From contig NC_056767.1 in NCBI RefSeq assembly GCF_018687715.1, positions 28,259,501-28,323,500 of the forward strand: 64,000 bases of DNA, given 5' to 3'. The stretch is from Carya illinoinensis (Eukaryota > Streptophyta > Magnoliopsida > Fagales > Juglandaceae). The number at the start of each line of letters is the position of its first letter. The first letter of the stretch is position 1. The notes beneath the pieces were generated by a model. That model was not told the DNA's origin, ran no database searches, and saw only the letters and a list, made by a program, of their open reading frames with translations. This document shows, piece after piece, positions 56,581 to 64,000 of this stretch. The position numbers and the translations under genes are program-made.

Positions 56581-58641
56581 AGAGTTTTGTCTTATGAAGT
56601 ACAGAGATAAGTGAGATCATTGCATTGTAGGGTCACATATAAGTAATTAAATCAGAGTCCCATCAGTTTAATTTCACACCCAAGTGGTAAACTCCTTTGC
56701 CTAATCTATGAACATGGACCCGAATCCAATGGACCAATTTGTAGGTATTTTTATATTCTTTTTTTTTATTTTTATATTTGTAGTGCCTGCATCTACCATA
56801 ATGAAGGTTTTGTTGGAGTCGTCCATCCTACACTTATATTCAAAAAATTATTTTATACAATCCTTCATTGTTAGAGAGAGAGAGAGAGAGAGAGACCAAA
56901 TGATGTTCTAAACTTTAATCTCTCTGACTGTCACAAATTCCGACAGCTAATGATCAAGAGCTTGAACACTTTGTACAAGAATGCTTATTGCTCATCCACT
57001 TCCAAGTAAATTCAGGAAAGCACAAAGATTTTGTAAACATGAAATGGGTCCCGGAAAAATGATCATTGATATTGAATGCAATCTTTACTCCAATTCACTT
57101 CCTGGTGAATTTGGAAAAGCATAAAAAAAAAGTTGCATGCATTCAAGATCCCACAATCATGTCCAAATCATTATGAAAAGACCTTTATATTTTGGGACCC
57201 CATGCATTTTCTCTCTTTTGATTCCACTACAACCAAGTGTGTCCAAACCATATTGTGTCTATTTCTTGTTTAAAGTTCATCTCGATCCAGCATGAATCCC
57301 TCTACCTCATGATATTCTTATCCAATGATTGGGGCATAAGATCAAGATGCATTAGCAATTTGGCTAAGTCTCATTTGTCTGTACCCAAGTGGCCAAATAA
57401 GGTGGGTATATGTCTCTTAGAAAACTAGAAAACTTTAAACCTAACACCAATTTGGTTCATGTATTTTCAGTTTTCTTCCGGATGCTTTTACCCTTTACGT
57501 CTACTGAGAAAAGAATAAATATGATTCCTGACAAGTCAGGAAGTTAGCTCAAACTTACTTGATTAAACGTTAAATGAGATTAAATGTTAAATGAGATTAA
57601 GATTTTTTTAATGACCGAAACCAGAATAAAATTTAGAAGAAAACTAGTTGGCCCTCAACAATGTCAATGTCTCAGCATTGATCCCATATACAGTTGCATT
57701 GGATGCCATCAAGGTGGCAACTGGTAATCAAGCAAAGGGAGAGATTGATCACCTATTCACCATGGTTCACATCTTCGACTCATTAAGATAGCAGGCCTTG
57801 ATTGATCTGCAATAGCAAAACTATATATATCAGAAGACTGCTGGCCCAAAATGAAACAGACCTTTCTGATCTAAAGAGCCCAATCATGGAAGCAGATCTT
57901 TCTATCTCTGCCTTACTTCCCCTTTTAATCCTTACTTTTTGATAATATAATGCAAGTCTCAAGAGTTGAATTCCCATTTGTGTAGTAATCCTCTTGGGTT
58001 ACCCTCAGTCAATAAATTAATATCTCTTCTATTTTGCTATTCTATTTTATCTTTTCTTCCTTTGGCCACCCTTTTCAAGAGTTCAAAGCAGACACAAAAT
58101 TACATACACACAAACTCGCTAAGTATACATGAAATTTCGTATGAAAAATAATTTGTATAGTCATAAATGTGTAAACTCTGCCTATTTTATAAGTTTTCTT
58201 ATTTTTATTTTTAATATAAAATTTACACACTTTAAAACTATATCTAACAATTTCTCGTTTCATCTTCCAAATAATTATTTAAGTAAAAAGAACAGTCGAG
58301 TCCCAACTTGAAGCTTCAAATACTTAAATGGTTTGTCATTAGTGTTGAATTGACAAACGAAGTTGCTTTGGACTTGAGAACACAAACAAAAACACGTATC
58401 AGTTACCATGCAACATGCGGCTAAGAGTCCAACGTACATACGAGGAAGGTTCTTACTTCATTTCTACTCATTATCATTCGTACAAGGAATATGCCTTAGC
58501 ATCCTCCCCTCATTATTCCTTGTCTTCTCTGTCCCTATAATTTTGGTTTGACATCACAAATACTTACATTATTATTATTTTTTTATTCAAACACTCTTTA
58601 CCTTACCATTTAAAAAGAAAAGTGCTACATATATCAAATAT

Positions 58642-58765
58642 TTTATAAAAATAATTTACAAATTAACATTTTATTTATTTTTTTAATATAAATAATTTTA
58701 CAATCTAATATATTAACAATGTCAGTTTGTGAGTTTATTTATTTTTTAAATATTTTCATAATTAA
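58642..58765. repeat. Hairpin MITE (family 2), copy 4
   Basis: TTTTATAAAAATAATTTACA then AATTAACATTTT at the left is partly inverted at the right, where TTAACAATGTCAGTTTGTGA ends the element. ATTTTACAATCTAATATATT matches the ATGTTAGATTG loop side of the copy at 25523. Confidence 0.5.
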
Positions 58766-58857
58766 AATATTTATCTTTAAAAAAACTCATTCTACGTTAT
58801 GAACAACATCTATAAAAGCAAATTACAAATTACGTATCACTAATTATTTTAAGAAAA

Positions 58858-59025
58858 AATTTAGTTACAAGCATAATTGTATACTAATATGTGCACCAAT
58901 CTATTATGATTGGACAAAAAGTAAATTTTATTGAAAATAGTGCTAATTTAAAATTTAAGTATGAATGAATTAATATTGATACGCAGATTAATACGCGATT
59001 TTGTTTGTATGTAGCAAAACTCTTA
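58858..59025 (-). repeat. MITE-like element family 4, copy 2 (inverted)
   Basis: Reverse complement of 330-505 over its length: AAAAAATTTAGTTACAAGCA at the left and GATTTTGTTTGTATGTAGCA at the right, with GATACGCAGATTAATACGCG between. See the entry at 330. Confidence 0.5.
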
Positions 59026-59693
59026 TTTCAATTTTCGCACAAGTATGCTCCGCATTTTCAGGCAATTTACAAACTCTTTAACCCGAACTCCTGACGTGAC
59101 ATTGACAAATGGCTAATATTTTATTATAGCTTTTGTGTGGGAAAAATTTTTAAAACATATTGGATTGAATTTCATTAATACCACGAATACAATTTAACCT
59201 TAATATAAATATATTCTTAATTTTCATAGCAATTGAACACAAAAAGTATATTTTTTTAAAAATAATGATAGTTATAATCGTGAGTGCGCAAGTTCCGTAA
59301 AATTATTTTAAAAAAATAAATAAATACAAGATTCATATAAAAAAATTAATCTTTTAATAATATATTATATTTTTTTCTAAAATAACTATACTATATTTAC
59401 ACACACTATAATTATATATAACCATATTTTTTTATTTTTTAACGTTGGCCAAAAAAGTCAATGATTTTCATTTTTGAGAAAAAAACTTTGATGGATCCAA
59501 TAATAGGATTTTATTATTGTAATTTGCAAATCAAGTTCCATTCTCGTTAGGCTGAAGAAGCCCAACACATAACAACCCAATCCAACACAAAACGGTCAAC
59601 TCCTCTGCGATCGGTTTCATTCCAAACTTTCGAGCTAAGTGTCGGCGGTTGGAGTCACTGGTCTCGACCCAAAAAAGCTCATTCCCCCCGAAA

Positions 59694-60884
59694 ATGGGAG
59701 AAGACACCTCCGACGGTAATCTCTCTCTCTCTCTCTCTCTACGATATTGTGTGTTTGGTAACTCAGGAAATTTTGCAAGAATCCTGAACTTCAGTTTGGT
59801 TCTTTTTAAAAATCTATAACTCTTTCAATTGTTTTTTACCCTCATATTTTCTTAGCATCCAAACACTCATTTTCCCCCAGATGCCCAAGAACTTAACCCT
59901 GTTTTCTCTTGCATTCTTTTAACAGGGAAGATCCCCTTGTGTCCCTTCCTCACCGACAAGACCGCGAAAATCTGCGTGCTTGGCCACCGAGGCCTCGTCG
60001 GCTCCGCCATCGTCCGCAAGCTCCAGCACCTCGGTTTCACTAACCTTCTACTCCGCACCCACTCCGAGCTCGACCTCACGCGCCAAAACGACGTCGAAAC
60101 CTTTTTCGAAGCCAAGAAGCCCCGTTTCGTCATTCTTGCTGCGGCCAAGGTCGGCGGCATCCACGCCAACAGCACCTATCCCGCCGACTTCATTGCCGTC
60201 AACCTCCAGATCCAGACCAATGTCATCGACTCCTCCTACCGCCACGGCGTCCAGAAGCTTCTATTCCTCGGATCCTCTTGCATCTACCCCAAGTTCGCAC
60301 CCCAGCCGATTCCCGAGGACGCGTTGCTCACCAGCCCCTTGGAGCCCACCAACGAATGGTACGCTGTCGCCAAGATCGCGGGGATCAAAATGTGCCAGGC
60401 CTACCGAATTCAATACGGTTGGGACGCGATTTCGGCAATGCCCACGAACTTGTACGGCCCGAACGACAATTTCCATCCCGAGAATTCACACGTCTTGCCG
60501 GCGTTGATGCGGAGGTTCCACGAGGCAAAGGTGAAGAAAGCGAAGGAGGTGGTGGTGTGGGGGACGGGAAGTCCCCTGAGGGAGTTCCTGCACGTCGACG
60601 ATTTGGCCGACGCGGTGATCTTCTTGATGGAGAGCTACAGTGGGTTGGGGCAGCTGAATGTGGGGAGTGGGAAGGAGGTGAGCATCAAGGAGTTGGCTGA
60701 GCTGGTGAAGGAGGTGGTGGGGTTCGAGGGGGAGCTCGTTTGGGACGCGTCCAAGCCCGACGGAACTCCTAGGAAGCTCATGGATTGCTCGAAGCTCGCC
60801 GAGTTGGGATGGAGCCCCAAGATTTCACTCAAGGATGGGCTTGCTGATACCTATAAATGGTACTTGGAGAATGTCAAGCAATAA
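59694..60884 (+). CDS. GER1: GDP-L-fucose synthase (GDP-4-keto-6-deoxymannose epimerase-reductase)
   Basis: Exon 1 (59694-59715, MGEDTSD plus one base) and exon 2 (59926-60884) join in frame (GACG|GTAATC donor, TTTAACAG|GG acceptor) to 326 codons plus stop, a normal length for plant GER1/GER2. The enzyme performs the last steps of GDP-L-fucose synthesis in the cytosol, feeding fucosylation of xyloglucan, pectin and N-glycans. Visible SDR motifs are GHRGLVG (near 27) for NADP(H), GSSCIYP with Ser about 125, and YAVAK with Tyr about 153 and Lys about 157. The family text [13 protein letters not shown] and [14 protein letters not shown] is intact. Exon 2 is strongly C/G-rich at third positions, unlike the AT-rich surroundings. 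A (CT)n run follows the donor in intron 1. Whether it corresponds to GER1 or GER2 cannot be told here. Confidence 0.96.
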
Positions 60885-61498
60885 GGCAGGTGATTGATAT
60901 TCAACACTTTCCTTTTGAATCATATATGTGGTGGATTATGGACATCCATCCTGTACTAGTTATGTGGGATAGTTATTATTTGTGATGCTTTATCATTTTG
61001 TACCATTCATCTACAGGTAAGAGGTTTTTTTTTTTTTTTACTCTTGAGAATTAAGTGAGCTGCCTAGCTATTATTCAAAACTTGGCAGAAGGTGCTATTA
61101 TTTATTATTGAATTTTAGTGATTTTGCTCTGAATTTTTATAAAAATGGCTATGACTCTTCTGAATTGGACGTATTAATGTGGTGGTAAATCGATTATACA
61201 TTAAAAATATATATAAGTTGTAGTATTTATGACTCAATTATGTGGGTTGAGGATATTATGATCTTCCTCTTATGAAAAAGAGAGACAGAAAAATCTTCCT
61301 TTTACATGTGTTTCAGGCTTTTCTCTTTTATCTGTCCTGTTTGCCATGTTTTCTGTTATAAGTAAAATGGCTCACAGGCATAGGCATTTACCTGGTCTTA
61401 GAATAGACTGCCAATTGTCCTCAGAAAAAGAAAAGAAAAAATATTTGGATTGCCAAATTATTTTGTGGTTAAATTGAAATATCCATGAGAACATGAAA

Positions 61499-61500
<2 letters not shown>

Positions 61501-61551
<51 letters not shown>
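61501..61551 (+). repeat. (ATT)n microsatellite
   Basis: About 17 uninterrupted ATT units, flanked by ordinary AT-rich sequence. Confidence 0.95.
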
Positions 61552-61950
61552 GTATTAGTGGCTAGGATAGTGGTATGGTGTGTAATTTCTGAAGAGCAGC
61601 AGGCCAATTTCTCCTTTCTGAGCTTATATCAACTTTATCTCTGAACTCTGTAACCAAATGCAGCATCCTGGGATGGAATTTAGCATGACTCTTTCCACCT
61701 TTATTGATGTACTTTTCTTAAACTTGTCTTGATAGTTGATAGTCTTTGAAAGAAGATGCTGATATTTTGTTTTTGTTTCCTGTATTTATGTTCTAGTTCT
61801 ACGGTAGCCCATTCCATAACTCCCATACTTAGAAGGAATGGCAAAATCTGAAGTAGAAAGGTTAATTCCCCTTTCTTGGTATTTCTATCCTCGAACGCCC
61901 TACTGCTGGTCCTAATAAAAACATGTTGTGGGTAATAATAATAAGGTGAA

Positions 61951-62101
61951 ATGCTTCAGACTGGAGGGTCCTATAAACGGAGAATAACGGAGCCCAATTA
62001 TAATTTGCCACGTAAGAGGTACATTTTAAAGTCTGTACTGCGCGATGTAGGGGATAAACCGAATCCATCTTCGTTGCTTTCATCTGGAACTAAAATGAAA
62101 A

Positions 62102-62132
<31 letters not shown>

Positions 62133-62331
62133 TAGAAACCCTAACGTTAAATCTGAAGCTCAATCGGAAGCAAGCAACACGCAGAGAAAGAAATTCCGAT
62201 TATCCCAAATTCATCAAGGTTTCTGTTTTTATTATTCTTGCGCACGTCTATACCAGTTTGTATCCAATTTCACTTACTCTTATGCTCTAAGAAAAATCCA
62301 TTTATACCCGACTAGATTGATTATTTATTAA
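61951..62331 (+). other. Weak exon or small-ORF candidate with Leu-Ser repeat
   Basis: An open frame of 126 codons includes [20 protein letters not shown] encoded by a (CT)n run at 62104-62131. It is followed by a polar stretch (EAQSEASNTQRKKFRLSQIH), then ATCAAG|GTTTCTG, a possible splice donor near 62218. No domain is recognised and no downstream exon was found. It could be a real first exon, a non-coding leader or chance. Confidence 0.2.
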
Positions 62332-62515
62332 TTATTTACACTTTGTGATGTGAATGAATTAGTGAGTGTTTAGACCTTTACATAGCTAGTTGTTGTCAAT
62401 GTTGCTTGCGAGAAAATCTTAAATTCGTTCAGCTTCAATCCAGGAAATAACCCACAAACAGCTGAAAAAATAGTAAACTTACCTTCATTCTGTTTTTCGC
62501 AATTTCTTCTTCGGT

Positions 62516-62625
62516 TTTATGGAGATCTAGAGGGAAGGGGGTTTCTTAGTTTCGATTTTATGGAGATCGGGAGGGAGTTCTTTTTTGGGTTTCATTTTTA
62601 TACAGATCGTGAGGGAGGGGGAGGG
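62516..62625 (+). repeat. Tandem repeat of about 41 bp, 2.6 units
   Basis: TTTATGGAGATCTAGAGGGA, TTTATGGAGATCGGGAGGGA and TTATACAGATCGTGAGGGAG begin near 62516, 62557 and 62598. The linking T-rich part (GTTTC..TTCGAT / GGGTTTCATTT) is also similar. Confidence 0.75.
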
Positions 62626-63507
62626 TTAGGGGTTAGGGTAAAACTACTTTTATGGGTTTTGATTTCATGGATGGGTTTCGGTGGCCAGAGAGAGATGCGA
62701 GTATGGGTGGGTTTCGTGTACTGCAAAGTAGAAATAGACAAGAAAATAGAAGATGACTGCAAAGTAGAAGATGGTTCAAAACAGAGAAGGAGAAGACTGG
62801 GTTCGGAAGAGAGAAGGGGAAGAGAGGAAAGAAATGATGGCAGCTGAATCACATGAAGAGAGAGGTTGAGAAGGGGGACTTGTTTCCCTGCATCGCGGCA
62901 ATCAGAACTTGTTTCTGTCTCACTGATGTGGCTATCACCTATTGGCCTCCGATAAATACGAGTTGTAGGATTGTCCGGTTTTAAGTTATTATCAATAATA
63001 AGTGATACAGCCACAAAGAAATCCCATAAACTGATATGACTTAGTTTATGGATTTATTTTTGTGGGATCTCTTTCTGAATAAAGCAATTCTAATAAGAAC
63101 TCATGAAAGTGATGACAAAAATGAGAGATAATTGGTCATGGTAGTTTTATGGATCATAAAGCCTTGAAGGCTTCTGTACTAGGTTGGTTATGGAGCTCTT
63201 CTTGGGAAAAGGAGAAATTTTATGATTGATGGTCTCGTATGGTTCGTTAGATGGGCCAACAATGCCAATGATTTTAGAGGCTTTCTAGTTCTGCTGAAGA
63301 AGTTTGCTGCTGCTCAACTTTTCACAAAGAGAGTTGTGGCCAGGGTACTCCTTGATGAAGTTCTTCTGAACTAAAGAGAGAGAAAACGAAGTGCAACACA
63401 TCTTTGATCCACTTCATAAAATTGATTTTCCTTTTTGTAGCATAGAAGAATATCCGCTTTAGATTTACTTCTGTGATGGTAAAACCACGACACCCTATCC
63501 CTTGTGT

Positions 63508-63728
63508 TTTTTTTTTTTTTTTTTTGAAATTGACATCAAGTGCTCGGAAACAACATCATGACTAATCTCGTGGATGAATATGCTCTCGATAAAGAGTTTC
63601 TCGCATGTGCATCTTGGATAATTTAATAAAAAAATCTGCAATCCGATAGTCTTTAAAGATTATTTTCACCTAATGAGATTCGAACATTGGATCTTGAAGA
63701 AAGTATACCCCACAACCAAGACCAATAC
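63508..63728 (-). mobile_element. SINE, tRNA-like promoter, minus strand
   Basis: On the minus strand the element starts near GGTATTGGTCTTGGTTGTGG (A-box-like TGGTCTTGG). It has a B-box-like GTTCGAATCTC at 63675-63685, a conserved body (AAATTATCCAAGATGCACAT, GAGATTAGTCATGATGTTGT), and ends in a run of about 18 A (poly-T at 63508-63525 on the plus strand). I recall this body from a widespread dicot SINE family. A related 3' fragment lies at 24961-25012. No clear target duplication found. Confidence 0.75.
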
Positions 63729-64000
63729 CTTTACTACCTGCATCTTGGGTTTCAATCAAAAGTGTAGTTGGTTTTGTTGTTGTTTGCGTGTTGCCTTCGT
63801 GGTATTTTTATTTCCTAATGTTACTACTACTAGTCCATTATTCATGTTGACAGCTTTACAGTCTTAAAAACAAGTTTAAATAATATTAATTAAGAAAGTT
63901 TATGTTAATTTGTTTGCTGTATAAGGGATTTATTTTCTTTTAATTTTATATTTTTCTCTTTCCACTTTTTATTTTTTTAAATAACTTTACAATATGATAT

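Larger units (their letters stand above)
53061..59640. other. AT-rich intergenic DNA, 6.6 kb
   Basis: No gene supported. It holds MITE family 1 copies (54671-54897, 56381-56580), hairpin elements of family 2 (54950-55062, 55919-56064, 58642-58765), MITE family 4 copy 2 (58858-59025) and two diverged copies of a further repeat at 53380-53490 and 53598-53705. A (GA)n run lies at about 56874-56894. The short ORFs such as 56708-56911, 57237-57428 and 57783-57977 have no domain. Confidence 0.65.
60885..64000. other. 3' flank of GER gene and spacer with small repeats
   Basis: After the GER stop an AT-rich 3' UTR-like stretch runs to about 61030. The rest has an (ATT)n run (61501-61551), a (CT)n run (62104-62131), a short tandem repeat (62516-62625) and a SINE (63508-63728). 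The stretch 63120-63420 has no identifiable domain in any frame. One weak exon candidate is listed at 61951. Confidence 0.6.

Noticed and set aside
57640..57980. Possible exon-like text between genes
   Set aside because: Some open reading (VALDAIKVATGNQ) but stops soon after, no family recognised and no good splice sites.
59980..60507. 175-codon plus-strand ORF overlapping GER in another frame
   Set aside because: It is Ser/Pro/Thr/Arg-rich, as expected from the shifted frame of a GC3-rich gene; the GER frame has full family motifs.
60278..60700. 140-codon plus-strand ORF inside GER
   Set aside because: Gly/Arg-rich shadow frame of the same GC-rich exon, with no domain.
62598..63014. 138-codon minus-strand ORF
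   Set aside because: Low-complexity Ser/Leu/Pro text, partly opposite the 41-bp tandem repeat; no domain or splice context.
63120..63420. Possible gene fragment on either strand
   Set aside because: Frames contain stops and match no domain I recognise.

Overview
This window is plant nuclear DNA, almost certainly from a woody eudicot. Three host genes carry GT-AG introns and recognisable plant products: a Raf-like protein kinase, an LRR receptor kinase and GDP-L-fucose synthase. The rest is AT-rich and packed with LTR retrotransposons, LINE tails, a tRNA-like SINE and MITEs. One MITE family with GATGAGATGAG-rich ends occurs eight times; from memory this type is common in Juglandaceae and other Fagales, but that placement is a weak inference.

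Layout. 1-1.4 kb: AT-rich DNA with MITEs and local duplications. 1.4-9.35 kb: a decayed Ty3/gypsy element of the Tat type. It has gag, pol with an extra archaeal-like RNase H, a 77-bp tandem array in the 3' untranslated part and an antisense coiled-coil ORF; no LTR was found. 9.6-10.1 kb: LINE RNase H tail. 11.7-17.5 kb: Ty1/copia element C with both LTRs, split by a 676-bp hAT-type element that has a perfect 8-bp target duplication. 17.5-23.2 kb: decayed repeats, a long inverted repeat and copia remnant D, whose gag holds a probable solo LTR that itself holds a CACTA-type MITE. 23.2-23.9 kb: a second LINE tail. 26.0-38.66 kb: a third LINE tail, split by a probable 1.3-kb solo LTR, copia A and copia B, and ending in poly(A) at 38.66 kb. 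38.7-41.6 kb: AT-rich DNA with MITEs.

The gene island starts at 41.6 kb. A Raf-like kinase gene (+, two coding exons, 416 codons plus stop) faces a convergent LRR-II receptor kinase gene (-, 11 exons, 641 codons plus stop, closest in memory to Arabidopsis SARK/CLERK). About 7 kb of AT-rich MITE-bearing DNA follows. A two-exon GDP-L-fucose synthase gene (+, 326 codons plus stop) stands out for its GC-rich coding sequence. The last 3 kb hold microsatellites, a short tandem repeat, one weak exon candidate and a minus-strand SINE.

The three host genes do not form a pathway: two are signalling kinases and one makes a sugar nucleotide. The retroelement proteins are all broken by stops or frameshifts, and several have lost catalytic residues. 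I found no rRNA, complete tRNA, CRISPR array or bacterial-type operon. The most informative structure is the nested set of insertions in the 26-38.7 kb LINE, where reading frame and target duplications let the order be inferred. I see no convincing undescribed biological system.
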